The notes: generated by a model not told the origin, from the letters alone. A DNA stretch of 26,795 nt from Echinostoma caproni (GCA_900618425.1 UZAN01039746.1:8455-35249), one strand, 5' to 3'. Shown: positions 8,796-20,019, counted from the stretch's first letter. Made by a program: numbers and translations.

Positions 8796-11182
8796 ATACC
8801 TAGGCGGTAATTTAATACAATGAAATAAACAGAATCTCAAAAGCACGTTCACAGCAAGCAAGACGTAATTCAACTGGAATTCAAAACACAAGCACCTGTG
8901 AAATGGGGTTGTCTGTAATTCGGCCTGACCTTTTAGCATCAAATGTCGGCATAACGTGCTTATGACCAGTCTTACCTGTTGTCATAACGACCATGATTTC
9001 ATGATGTTTTCTTTGATCTTCCCCCCCCTTCCCAGTTTCAATCGATTGAGAACGCGACCAAAATTAATGTTTAAAAGACACCGAGCTCAAAATAAAGCGT
9101 TTTACCACTCATAGATGACGGGAGCGATTTCCAAATGGCATTTCTTATTGCACAGCGTTTCGTTCAGTGTTTCACAGCTGTCGCTCACCTGCACTTAATT
9201 TCTGATAAAGTATTAGGTTACGCGAGACCGGGGCACCAAGTGTCTATCGTTTTATCGTTACCTGTCACAAATACTGTGGACTGAAGCATTGTTTCCCAAA
9301 ATCAGTTCGCCTTCCCGCATTACATTGTAATCCTTGATCCTGGGTTTCAAGCCTTTGTCCGCAGTTTATTTTAGCGTTCTGTCATGTTATTTTGTATCAG
9401 TTTAGGCCATCAGAGCTCAAAGAAACTATTCACTGCATCAATAATCTCCTCGCTCAGTTTTCCGCGTACTCCTGCTATATGCACATTCACGGAAACGCAA
9501 TCGAAAGCGCTGACTATGTTTTCGGTTGAACCTCGTTCCTCACCGCGGTCTTTTTTCCTTGTCTGCATTCCTTTCTACCATCGGTTGTAGGGTATTTAAA
9601 AAGCGCCCATTCTACTCAAACAAAACGCGCAATTTAGCTGTTATGGAACGTAAAGTTGTCCTATTTGGTGAATGATTTAGTTCCGAAAGCAATAGATCCT
9701 CAGCGAAGGAGTAAAACTAGTGTACTATCGACGATTTGGATAAACTTATTCATCGGTCATGGACTAGAGTGAATCAAACCCATTGAGTCTGAAATGGTAC
9801 GACAAAACTGAAGATCGGAAGACAAGTTTTAGGCTTGAATTTTTTCTGTACTATTCTCCGCTTTCTTCATGTACAGATTTAGTCGAACATGTTCTGTCCA
9901 GAGGTGAGATCATGCGCTTGAGTCGGATAGATAATCGAAAGCTTCGATAAGCGAACTGTTCTGTAAAGAAGATTGAACAATCCATCTCCACTTAGAGGGG
10001 ATTGTGGATATGAGATTGATATGGAACAGAACACGTCAGTCAAGAATAATCAGATAAACAATAATAGAAAAGTGCGCTCACCGTCTGTTTAACATGACGC
10101 TGTTTACGTTTGCCAGTAGGAGAAAATCAACGACTTTTTAACCAGTGAAACATTCCGCACAGCAGATGCAATGTAGCACAACGATCAACATTTTGAACGG
10201 AACTCAAACGGTCCAGAGAAGCACAATTGGGCACGTTTGTGTAACTTGATGATTCAGCTAGCGGTATATAGTACGTTCATCTGGGGCTTTGGAAGGGAAC
10301 ACAGGCAAGAGACAACTGTGTGGAAAGTGCGATCTGCGTCACACACCAGCTCCGACCAGTCCCATAGTGAACTGCTTCATGAGATGCGAATTATTCAGAA
10401 AGATCGAGAGAAGTATAGCAATGATCGGGGATTTTCTCTGTCCACACCTCTTATTAAAGTTATCGGAGTATGTGTTCATATACTTTCAACACATCTTCAG
10501 CGTTTTGTTCAATTAATCGTATACTACTCGTTATAAAAAAACACTGAAAATCGACCATAGTGTCCAGTTGGCTGAGGTCTTAAGCATTCAATCCACAACA
10601 CCTGATACAGTATCAACACGATGATTCTTCGAGACTTGTTTATCTTAAATCCATTCCCCGAACTGCTAATCAGGATGCCTATGTTCCCGAAATAGTTCAC
10701 CAAAAGATGCACTCATGAGTTACGTTTTCCAAATTGAAGGAAGACGTCTTCTTTTGTCTACAATTTGGTGCGCTACGCGTACGTGAACGAACTTTTGATT
10801 TGCAATTAACTGACAGTTACTTGTGTACAGTTGTCGGGGATAATTGATTTTGATTAATTGGAACTGACCACAATTCAGACTTCACCATCACACACAATTG
10901 TCAGTTCTTCCAGTCAACCATACACCCAGAAGACTCGAGTTGTTAGGGGTCTTTTAAGGGGTCATCAGTATTGCTCATCCATTGCTCCGTGCGAGCAATA
11001 AACTACGACCCTATTGCATGGAAGCGGTGTGCGTTACCTTTGTATCAATGCTGAGTTGTAGTGCTGAGATCCGACGGATCATCGGCTTAAATAAATATCA
11101 GTTATCCCAAACTATTACTCAAAGGTTACTGTGAATTAAAAACTACTTCGGACTTCTTTTTTTCTTTACATTTTTTAATTAT
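8796..11182. other. No recognisable gene over about 2.4 kb
   Basis: Plus frames at 9384-9590 and 10237-10536 and a minus frame at 10524-10712 overlap others and show no known domain. An imperfect inverted repeat at 10861-10907 is listed separately. I see no exon, RNA gene or transposon protein here. Confidence 0.4.
10861..10907. repeat. Imperfect inverted repeat (hairpin)
   Basis: GAACTGAC-CAC-AATT at 10861-10875 is complementary to AATTGTCAGTTC at 10896-10907, with a three-base bulge and a 20-base loop. No function is evident. Confidence 0.5.
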
Positions 11183-11357
11183 TACTTCCTTTTATTGAAA
11201 ATACAGGGATACGACTTTCAGGAAGGTGGAAGTGGTCAACCAAAAGACCACCATTTAACACTCAATAAGGAAAGTCAGGCGGTGGTAGGGGGATTCGAAC
11301 CCAAGTCCCCGGGGTGATAATTTGGTGATGGTATCACCGAGACAGCACCAACCAGCC
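11183..11357 (-). mobile_element. SINE S2, copy b (minus)
   Basis: This is the clearest S2 copy. The minus strand has B box GGTTCGAATCC (plus-strand GGATTCGAACCC at about 11291), preceded by CCCCGGGGACTTG, and followed by a body ending in CAATAAAAGGAAGTAA. A hexamer AATAAA sits in the tail. It shares the block GGTGATAATTTGGTGA with copy c and GGTGATCATTTGGTGA with copy a. Confidence 0.8.
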
Positions 11358-11504
11358 AAGTAGGTTAATGAAAAGTTAGCCCGTAGCTTACATGAAAGAT
11401 TTCAATTGGCGTTGATAGATTTTCAGTCCTCAACTTTCATTACTGTTTAACCGAAATAAACTGACTGAATATCTCTGAAGACAACACCTAGATAAACTTG
11501 AATT

Positions 11505-11700
11505 GGCATTTTGGTTCAGCCCTGGCATGAGCTGGTTGGCACATTGGTAGTATTTAGATTTCAACGCCTGAACGAAACGGTGGATATGCACTACTAATGA
11601 GCTGTAATAAAAGGGAAACTCCAGTGCTTCCGATCGTATGGTTGACTGGAAGAACGAAGAATTGTGTGTGAATGCGAATTCTGAAGGATGATCAGTTCAA
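11505..11700 (+). mobile_element. SINE S3, copy a
   Basis: TTCAGCCCTGGCATGAGCTGGTT (about 11515) matches ATCAGCCCTGGTACGAGCTATTT near 13149. Downstream, CGGTGGATATGCACTACTAATGA aligns with CGGTGGGCAATCACGATGGATGA at about 13222. TATGGTTGACTGGAAG aligns with TATTGCTGACTGAAAG. The tRNA-like B box is lost in this copy, but copy b keeps AGTTCAAATCCC. Confidence 0.6.
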
Positions 11701-12134
11701 ATCAATCATTAGTTTATCAGTAAATACGGGATAGATGAAGTAAAAATGATTTCATATTTGCTAATATGCAAAGTGGGACACGTCGGTACTGAAAGCGGGT
11801 GGAATAATGTGAGTTACTTGTTCACATAGTCTGGCGTCTGATGAGTCGGTGTTATCAAATGAAATTTTTCCGCGGAAGCCTAGCACATAGCAAAATGCCC
11901 ATCACAAGCATTGTGTACCAGACCAGTAAACGAAGCATGACTAATCATTATGGAGTCACTTGCCAGCAGCACACAGTTGGTTTTCAGTAACGGATTTATT
12001 GCGGATGGTGAGAGAATACACTGATGATCGAACTTACTCATCACTGACTGGTCAGAACGAATACCAACACAATTTTATGATCTTTTTCAACTGGAAAACA
12101 ACAATAGTTTGAGTGTGAATAGATCAAGAATAAA
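11701..12134. other. No recognisable gene
   Basis: A CTGATGAGTC run at about 11837 with GAAAT downstream was tested as a hammerhead and rejected because stem II does not pair. Nothing else is supported. Confidence 0.4.
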
Positions 12135-12330
12135 TACTGTTTTAAGGGGAACTTCGTCGTGTCGGGAGCAAATGAGACGTAAACGAAATGGCTGGGAAGA
12201 ACTGGACCGCTGTTTTGTTCTAGTTCGGTCTCCTCAGCTACAGTGCGGATCCATCGACCTCAATGGAAATTGAACCCGAGATTTTACGGGTAAAAAGCAA
12301 GCATACCACTCACTAGACTACCGTGCAGAC
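12135..12330 (-). mobile_element. Hammerhead-SINE copy H3 (minus)
   Basis: On the minus strand it reads GGTAGTCTAGTG, then GGGTTCAATTTCC (decayed B box), GAGGTCGATGGATCCGCACTG, then the core: CTGAGGA (plus 12231-12237) and GACC, with the 3' strand of stem II decayed to GAAC and GAAA changed to AAAA. It then reads CAGCGGTCCAGTTCTTCCCAGC. The flanks match H1 well but the ribozyme core is destroyed. It lies head-to-head with H4, with only about 35 bases between. Confidence 0.7.
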
Positions 12331-12364
12331 GACCAGACGCTCTCCGTGTTACCCTCTGAGGTCA

Positions 12365-12580
12365 CGACTCGGTCGGAAACGGTCCGGACCAAATCGCTTA
12401 TGTGACATTCCGGGTTCGATGACCAGATGGGTTCAACGGATTCGCACGATCAATGAGACTGTAAACTAGATTCAATCAGCTGTACAATTTGAGTGCTCCC
12501 GAGATTTGCAGTGCACGTTTCTTTGGCTCTGTCCGCGACGAAATTCTCCAAAAAAATGCGGATAAAATATTCAGTATTCT
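12365..12580 (+). mobile_element. Hammerhead-SINE copy H4
   Basis: The B box region reads GGGTTCGATGACC, followed by AGATGGGTTCAACGGATTCGCACG. The core is decayed (ATGAGACT at 12453-12460, then AACTAGATTCAATCAGCTGT), so it cannot be active as it stands. The tail CGCGACGAAATTCTCC matches other copies. About 100 bases downstream is H5, joined by the same linker as lies between H0 and H1. Confidence 0.6.
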
Positions 12581-12674
12581 TTTGAAATCTTGCTTCGCTT
12601 TTCCCGTGTAACAAGTAGTCCGGATGAGAATATTTCCAACAGAGTCCTAGACGTGTTCAGCGGATCGCGGTGTG

Positions 12675-12960
12675 ATGTTTGCAAGACGCTCACAAAGATA
12701 GATTGTGCTGTATCGTGAAAAAAAGAAAACGGAAGTTGTTTAGATCAGCTGCCTGGTAGTCAGATTAGTTATTATAGACTTACGTTCTAGCTGCATGACC
12801 TCGGGTTCACGATCCTCATTAAGGTCGATATAGTATCAGTGCTGTTGAAATCCCATCTATTTGAAACAGTCGTTCAGTTCTTCTTCTTCTGACATCATGT
12901 ACTTTATACAACTCGAATTTCAATATGAAATATCCTTTGTTTTGGAATTATCTTCTTTAC
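12675..12960 (+). mobile_element. Hammerhead-SINE copy H5
   Basis: The upstream part GCTCACAAAGATAGATTGTGCTGTATCGTG matches GCTCACATAGACGGGTTGTGCTGTACCGTG before H1. GATCAGCTGCCTGGTAGTC begins the tRNA-like head and TCGGGTTCACGATCC is the B box. The core is CTGTTGAAATCCC…TTTGAAACAG (GAAAC at 12863-12867), with the family pattern but lost stem II pairs. CAGTTCTTC follows as in H3. Confidence 0.6.
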
Positions 12961-13129
12961 CGGAAACCGCAGAATGACTTTTATCTCTAAGAAAATTGTA
13001 ACGTATCATATTGATTGATACAATACCCTGGTTGGATGAATTGGACCCTTTGCAGCTGTTGCACACTACTTCAAGCCCATAACCTGCATAGACGACTAAA
13101 TTTGGTGCCAGGATTTTGGGCCAAATTCA

Positions 13130-13350
13130 ACTGGAACAACAGTTCTGATCAGCCCTGGTACGAGCTATTTGGCGCATGTGCTTTCCTTTCAATGGGTCCG
13201 AAGTTCAAATCCCGTGCGTGACGGTGGGCAATCACGATGGATGAACTATTATAGGAGCAAAACTCAAATGTATTGTCTGCGAGCGTATTGCTGACTGAAA
13301 GGGCTGAGAACTTTGAGTGGCGGTTAAATAGGAAGAATGATCCTTTGTAA
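13130..13350 (+). mobile_element. SINE S3, copy b
   Basis: CAGCCCTGGTACGAGCTATTTGGCGCATG starts the tRNA-like part, and AGTTCAAATCCCGTGCGTGACGG is a decayed B box with flank. It is homologous over about 200 bases to S3a at 11505. A 68-codon open frame across it (13015-13221) is therefore repeat sequence, not a gene. Confidence 0.6.
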
Positions 13351-14752
13351 TCAATCAGTGTAAATCATTAAACAGCACTAGTCACTAGTAGTTGTTAGTT
13401 AAATGCGAATTTTAAGAGAGGGTTGTTCACAACGGCAGACATAATATTTTGAGGAATCTGTATTAAGTCCTATTGAGGTGGATTCTGTTCCCATGGCACA
13501 CACGAGCTTAGTAACATTTCATCTGTCCCAATCAAAATATCTGGTAAATATTCAAATCCAGTCTACGGTGATTTTAGATCCATCAGATTTATTGAAATTT
13601 CGTAATCATAGGATCTAGGCAAAGACAAATACAAAACAAAATGTCAAATCAATCGTGTGTTTTTAAGCACAGTCATTCTAACCCTGCAAGAATGCCCGAT
13701 AGTGAAATATCAACATGCATACTTGTCATAGTTGTACGCAAACTGATTGCTGAGCAATCACGGAATAAAATGTAACCCTTTAAAACACGGGGTCATATGC
13801 TCAATAAATGCTGTTTTTTTCTCTAGCAGTAAAAGTTCATCACATTTCACCCCCCGATCGCCTAAGTGCGAGACCAAACTCCCAAGACTAATCTTTTTCG
13901 TGTATTTGATTACTCCGTTTCTCTTTCCGAAAAGATGTTTGTACAACTATCTATCCGAGGGAACAGGCTAGACCAAACAAGTCCCGTCAGTTTACATGAA
14001 AAAAAAACGTATTTTACTCGATTGTCAGTTTGCTCCCACAGTAAGGAAATTCAGAAAAAAAAATCGATATTTCTGTATATCACTGATTTCTTAGAACTAT
14101 GGCCATGTTTTGAACCAATTGATAGCACTTGTTTATTATCTCAATATAGCATTCACTTGAATGTGCCGGTCGCCTCATATTAAGATTTGCGTTTAGTAAC
14201 TTTTTACATGTCACGTGCAACTTATTTTTCAATCTCTTCGAGTTAGATGCCAAAATGTGCGACTATGAAAGCCGGCAAGTCTATGCCCAAAATGATTTCA
14301 ATTTGTGAGCCACCAATTGTCTACCGAAATCTCAGCCCGTGTGTACGGTTAATATAACTTTTGCTGGGCATCCTGGTTGGAGACTATGATATAGGGTTAT
14401 AGTATAGCTGAAAACACGGAATGATGTCGAGGAATTTGGAAAACAACATTACGCATGCATTCGTTCCTTAGTAACAATGATTCAGCATATCAAATCGAGA
14501 TTTCCGAGTATCCCTTTAAGTTTTACGTATGCCGTTTGAAGTTGTTTTAGCATCATTTCAAACTGTCCCGTTGATCTCAACAAAACTGACAAAATTGCCT
14601 CAAAGTGACCTCTAAATGATCAACAATCGGTAGAGATTTCTCAGGATCTTGCTGGAACGTGATGAGACATGTGGATTTGACGTGCCTCACTCACACACAG
14701 CACGTAACATTTGGTCCATTTAACTAGCCCACCGGTGTACCAGTCCACACGC

Positions 14753-14783
<31 letters not shown>

Positions 14784-16526
14784 CACTTCTATATCCCTGC
14801 ACTTGAACAAACAATAGTTTTCGTGTTCCGCTGACATCAATGATTGCTGACAGAGCGATATACACTGATTGCAAATTATGTTCTATTATGATCATATTGT
14901 TATGTTATGGTTATAATCACTAATCTTATGGTTTATTTTTATTCTATTATCTGTCATTAGCATAGATGCATAACTCACAATTACTAAGCTTCAAAGACCG
15001 AAATGTAAACATGACCAAACTGGTAACTAATATGCAAATAGAAATCGTGATATAGTTACGAAACCGGTGATGAATGAATTGGTGTACAGAGAGTTGACGA
15101 ATTATACTGTGAAGTATTGGATAATTTTTATAGGCCCCACAGGGTTCGGATATTGAAAAGCTTTGAAAAGATATTTACCAATCTGAGTTAATAAAGCACA
15201 TTTCGAGGAAAACGATTATCTTCATTGATTCATTTCCGAACCTGGACAGACCTTATAGATGGGTGACGTGGTAAATGGGCATTATTATACACTCGCTAAA
15301 GATTCACAGAGATTAGTTAGGAAAAAGAGAGAGTTGGGGTGAGTGTTACCACGTGTTTCACACCACTAGATGATTACAACATTACAATCAGGTTGTGATG
15401 CGTTCGTTGTTCGTGCACTCAATCTTAGTCCACGACATTTGAATAGCATCGACCAATCACTTGTGTACGCGAAGTTTAGACAACTGAATGCCGATCGCTT
15501 CCGCGGTGGCTTCCGGGTGTGGAAACGCTGCGACTTGGATGAGTGGGAGTGATATTCGATATGTAACCTTGAAGGCTGATTGAAGATGTACCCATTGATC
15601 TGAATCTGTTAAATGCTCGAGAATAGGGCCTCCTGTGACACCAATCCTAATGTGCTAAAGCAAGCGTGGACAGTGCTGTTTCATCCTCCGAGATCGTTCC
15701 GCCACCGTGCGTTGCGATACAAAAAAACAGTGATAAAGGCTCTTCTCACAATCAAGAAAAACCTCTTAAAATCAGATCAGACAGGTTGTCTCCTTTGAAT
15801 AAAAATTTAAAAACAGCTTCTTATTCGGAGCATCCTAAACGGGCTCTTATTTTGATATTTTTTCTTGATTTAGATCACTGAATCTTTTAGTATATCCGTT
15901 TCCGCGAGGATGATTTTGAGCTGATCAAGTTTATCTGTGAACGTGGATTTGGAGCATATCTTTAGTGCATGCGAGACGAGGCCACGAGTAGTATTTCCGT
16001 TTTGTCAAAATGACAGTACAAAAACTAAAAATATGTTTATTGACTGGTTCGTGTTCTTTTTCGGTATGCTTTTCTTTCAAGATGTTCATCAGTTGTCATT
16101 TTCAGAGATACGTTTATGAATACGGATTCATTGTCCTTATCTATTTCCGCGCGGAAACTCAAGGACTTGTGAGCATGTTATATTTTTGTGTGAAATAGTG
16201 GAGATCAGTCTTTTCATCGGTCATGCAGAATCCGTTGTCAAAACATCGGTTGTGGAATTTCAACTGTGTAATTTCCGGTACCAGGAGTTTGTTTCCCAAA
16301 TGCACGGTGAGAATATCTGCTAGTATTGCAGCCAATGAGACGATACAATCCGTCTGACGATACTGAAACTGACTGTTGGAAGTGCAGTTCAGAAGCGGTT
16401 CTTCCAACTTTCATACCGATACTTTGGTATCCATTTCATTTTCTTTGATGTAGTTATAAAACCGGGATTAGAAATAATCTCGACTGACTGTAGCTCGGGA
16501 TGCAGATTCTGTTGTTGGTTTGCCCT
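13351..16526. other. No supported gene over about 3.2 kb
   Basis: Open frames at 13866-14183, 15370-15552, 15613-15798 and 15937-16119 (plus) and 16159-16407 (minus) were read through. None shows a domain I recognise, and no splice-linked exon series could be built. The consecutive plus frames at 15370-16119 leave open a very decayed coding relic, but I cannot name it. Runs of A occur near 13999 and 14055, and a CA array at 14761-14786. Confidence 0.35.
14761..14786. repeat. (AC)13 microsatellite
   Basis: 26 bases of uninterrupted AC dinucleotide, preceded by imperfect GCACATACAT. Confidence 0.95.
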
Positions 16527-16660
16527 CCGAGCTGAATGTTTTGTTGTTAGACAGTTCACCTTCAGGCTAAACAACATCATCAGGCTTCCCTGAAGTTGAA
16601 CTGATGATGTCGTTGTCTAGCCTGGCTACGAAACGTCTACGAACAGCACTTTCAGCTCGG
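16527..16660. repeat. Inverted pair of about 58-bp arms with hammerhead-like motif (possible Penelope-like element end)
   Basis: The right arm, 16601-16660, runs from CTGATGATGT through TAGCCTGGCTACGAAACG to TTCAGCTCGG. The left arm, 16527-16583, read on the minus strand, runs from CTGATGATGT through TTAGCCTGAA to TTCAGCTCGG. The arms are separated by 17 bases. Both start with CTGATGA; the right one has GAAAC (16630-16634) at a hammerhead-like distance. Penelope-like retroelements are known to carry hammerhead motifs in their terminal repeats and to insert in inverted arrangements, so this is a candidate. Stem II is not clearly formed and no Penelope protein is readable nearby. Confidence 0.45.
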
Positions 16661-17211
16661 ATAACACATCACCATCAAGAACAAATGAGGTTGACAGTAT
16701 CCAACAGTGAAACATATGATCATCGTGTTCATGAATTCGAAAGTTTATCGCAGTCTGAGTGGGGCTATTTGTCGACAGACTTCTTCCAGAACTTTCGCAA
16801 GCCTTCATGCCCTGCTGTGATACGGGCAGTTGACCGTTGACCATCGGAGTATAAATTCTGAATTCGACAGTTTATAACCGATTGCTTACATTATACGGTC
16901 CTATTAGACGTCTCGTTCACTCGATGTTTTGTAGCAAAAGATGAACCAGTCTGAGTAAGGAAAAAACCCGGGACGTTCACACTTTGCTATTGCAAATCTA
17001 ATCGATCTGTTCATCCTGATTGCAAAGCGAACTTCGTGGATTTCCAGACTCTGAGAGAAGGAATAAGACAGTAGAATATGACCATGCACCTTGGAATGTT
17101 TGCTTAGAACATGTACATAATGAATCTGCCGTACTGCTGTGATTTACTTCCCATTCACCAGCTCTCAATACAACTAAACATGTCTTCAGTGTGAAACAAG
17201 AACAAGTAAAC
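16661..17211. other. No recognisable gene
   Basis: Short overlapping frames only (16604-16840 plus, 16626-16844 minus, 16904-17089 minus). They partly cover the inverted arms and have no known match. Confidence 0.4.
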
Positions 17212-17575
17212 TGTCTCGACAGTTGTCGTTAGTGGTTAGGCATGTATTACACAAAACTGGCAGCTGCTGTTGGGCAGTCAACTCGATGAATTCCATGCGA
17301 AAGGGACTGCTTTCCATGCCAAAAAAATGAAAAAGACCAAACTAAAATATTGAGCGGATGAAAATACGTAAAATACGTGTCTTGAGCCGATGCGCCATTT
17401 ATGTAAATAATTTTAAATTGTTTTCTTTCACTGAGGCTTTGCTATTTTACAACTGATGCACCACAAACCGTCGTCAAAATCGAGTAGTTGTACATTTTTC
17501 TGGCATTTGGCTAATGAAAGCAAAAACATAAGTGGATTTCAAATTTAAATTTTTGATTATGGGTAAATTACAAAG
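17212..17575 (+). repeat. Dispersed repeat FR, copy 3, left part
   Basis: CTCGACAGTTGTCGTTAGTGG, GGCAGTCAACTCGA, ATTCCATGCGAAAGG and TTTTACAACTGATGCACCA occur in the same order as in copy 2, and it runs on to TTTGATTATGGGTAAATTA, which aligns with TTTGATTTGGGGCAATATC at about 175-193. The continuation of the repeat is found only beyond the LINE, at 18492. Confidence 0.65.
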
Positions 17576-18491
17576 CTGATGCTTATTGAATCTCATTGGG
17601 TCTGTACACACTGAGTTCAGTTGGTAGTAAAAATGAATAGCAAATTCTGACATTCACTCACGGGTACTGAAAATTTATGTGGTTCAATGCTTTATCCAGT
17701 CGTAACTTGAATGAATCGACGGTTGGGGCACCAACAACTTGAGGTGGAAGGGAAGTTTCAGGTGTTGCAAACTCTGAGGCTGAAAGAATGACGCCTGCAG
17801 TCGAGCCGGCTTTTTTGGGGCAGAAGTTTAAATGGATGTCCTCGAAGGTGACCATTCCTGGAGAGCGTCACTAGGGTAGTACACGGGTTGTTAAGTTGAT
17901 GTGTTATTTGATAAATGAGGATCACGTCCCCCCGTATTCGACGGTATTCAGACTAGTAGAGTCCGATAATTAGCAGCCTTTCACCGTAGATCTTAGATTG
18001 TGACCTTATGGCCATTTTGGTTGCTGTTCTCTACGGGCGTTCAGGTGCCTTTTGGTCGCGAATCAGCCATGGATTCCAAGCCTGTGTGTGGTCTAATGTA
18101 TGCCGATAATAAACGAGGCAATAGGTCTATTGTGAATGATACAAAAACACGTTTTAGCAATCCAACGTGTTTTATAGCCTTTGAAGACGCTCTTGTGCAA
18201 TGTGTGGAACATTCTAGATCCCGACGAACGATGGTTTCCAGGTCCTTTTCGTTTGGAGAACGCGGCAATGGCTGCGTTCCAAGTAAGTATACAAAGCGAC
18301 CCTTGTGGCGCAGCGATACAACCTTGCATTTTTCAACGTGGAATTCGATGTCATTATTGATCGACCATCGATAAGCTGCATCGAGAGTTTCCTGAAAGGT
18401 TTTATAATTTTCAGGATATTTTACAGTCCTCCATAGTTTGGTGTCATCAGGACCGATTACGGATGTTAGTACATATATGTTGCGTCTCATT
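17576..18491 (-). mobile_element. LINE-A': 5'-truncated CR1-like LINE inserted in FR copy 3
   Basis: The minus strand reads, N to C: PDDTKLWRTVKYPENY (18451 downwards; DD are the catalytic aspartates of the FADD motif), FHVEKCKVVSL, NEKDLETIVRRDLE, SSKAIKHVGLLKR and LLSAYIRPHTGLE; after a shift EYRRIRGDVILIYQ near 17920; then HLRGHPFKLLPQKSRLDCRR; and QVVGAPTVDSFKLRLDKALN near 17700. That is the second half of the reverse transcriptase plus the C-terminal domain of a CR1-like ORF2. The 5' end stops within the RT at the FR boundary, as expected for incomplete reverse transcription. Several frameshifts and stops make it inactive. The apparent extra N-terminal 50 residues of a 190-codon frame to 18613 come from FR read backwards. 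Confidence 0.85.
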
Positions 18492-18765
18492 AAGGGCATC
18501 ATGATATTCACTCCAATGAATGAGGCTGGAAAAACTAGGCGTTGGACGGGACAAGTGTGATAAAAGTCAGGGTGATGAACGGGTTTGGTCAAAATCTGAA
18601 GAATATGTACCAAGTAACAAAGAAACCATTCGGCGCATTGTTTTCCAGAGTTTGGTCAACGCATTGCATGAGGAAAATTGCTCTCGACCTGTTAATGTTA
18701 ATTTACATGTGTTCATACACGCATTCATTTTGGCTCCAAATGTGTTTCTTTGTGAATATATAAAT
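18492..18765 (+). repeat. Dispersed repeat FR, copy 3, right part
   Basis: GGGCATCATGATATTCACTCC then AATGAATGAGGCTGGAA matches GGGCAATATCATATTCAATTCC then GTGAATGAGGCTGGAA of copy 1. Further on, CATACACGCATTCATTTTGGCTCCAAATGTGTTT resembles the CATTCATATACTAATACC...ACGTTT stretch near 403-430. It is the displaced continuation of 17212-17575. Confidence 0.65.
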
Positions 18766-19278
18766 CCGTAAAATACATGTTCCCTGTCACGATTCATCAC
18801 AGTACAAACCAATGGCATAGCAATTCTGAATCCATCATTTTTTTTAACACCCTCAGAATGAACAGTTTGTGGTGATTGTTGATCAGGTAGGTCCATGAAC
18901 ATGTCAGTTCCCCGAAAGATTTTGCTGACCCAAGAACTGTCTCGATTGCACGGCAAAAAGATTTCATCATCACAGTCTGTTTAACCCCGGTATGTTTCAT
19001 GCACAACAGGTGCATTCAAATTTTGTGGGATATAGGGATCTGTACTAGATTCAGTTTTTTTCGTATCGCTTTTAGAAAAAAAGGTGAGTATTATTTTGAC
19101 ATTCATCCAGCTATCGATCACTTTCATATTGTACGATTGATCGGTATTTTGTTTTACACACTTTAGACAGAATGACATTGACGCGGTTCACATTGCAAAA
19201 AGCAAATCGATAAATTTGAGAGTCTGTATAATTTTCACGCATACTACAGTATACATTTCTCACTTTCATTTTCAGTTT
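18766..19278. other. No recognisable gene
   Basis: Minus frames at 18797-19015 and 18981-19178 have no family resemblance. In particular, no reverse transcriptase 5' part follows LINE-A' here, which supports 5' truncation over a later interruption. Confidence 0.45.
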
Positions 19279-19450
19279 TACTTCCTTTTATTGAGTACAG
19301 AATTATACAATATTCAGGAAGGAGGAAGCCCCCAATCAAAGGGCTGCCATACAACACATGATGGGGAAAGACAGGCGGTGGTGGTGGGATTCGAACACAC
19401 GTCCCCCTGGGTGATAATTTGGTGAGGTTACCATCAGGCCAGCACCGACA
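19279..19450 (-). mobile_element. SINE S2, copy c (minus)
   Basis: Plus-strand GGGATTCGAACACACGTCCCC at about 19387 is the B box in reverse, followed by GGTGATAATTTGGTGA as in S2b. The minus-strand 3' tail is CAATAAAAGGAAGTA, ending at 19279. Third minus-oriented copy of the family. Confidence 0.8.
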
Positions 19451-20019
19451 ACTAACTTTAGTCGGAGAACATGATGATCTGAAGCCAATTCAAAATTGTC
19501 GAAATCTAACGGCCTCAAGTGAACTAGTTTATCTAATAATAAGAACATGTGGTAAATGAGTAATCGGATAGATCCAAATGATTTAGACTAAAAATAGGTT
19601 GTCGAGTTCGGGATTTATTCCCGTAAAATGCAATTTCCAAAGACATTTCAGTGTCTGAAACCAGCTGTTCGAATAATAGTTATTCAACTAGCACATAATT
19701 CATAGTATGGTTCGTCAGTTCTCTGTACACCAATTCATTCTCAGTTGCTTTGATAAATATATATCACAAATCTGTACTGGATGTTATATCAAAGTGGTCA
19801 TTTTAATAGCTAGAAGGGTAGAAATTGCGTGTTATTCTTCCATATTGATAACAGAGAATATAATATATTATAATCATAAGATTATTTCATTTAACCATAT
19901 GACATAATAAGATCATAATATATATAATGTTATTTCATGCAAGTGTGACTAAGACAGATCACGGCATCGTATCTCCCACGATTCAACAAGAGGCTGAGAA
20001 ATCCTCACCAAATATTGAT

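Noticed and set aside
11828..11870. Hammerhead ribozyme at CTGATGAGTC
   Set aside because: GAAA occurs downstream but the bases between cannot form stem II, and no relative is seen in the window.
13866..14183. 105-codon plus frame as a gene
   Set aside because: No ATG-plus-domain or splice evidence, no family resemblance, and an overlapping minus frame of similar length.
18041..18613. 190-residue minus-strand protein as a real gene
   Set aside because: About 140 residues are a broken LINE reverse transcriptase and the first 40 or so come from the FR repeat read backwards; a fusion across an insertion boundary.
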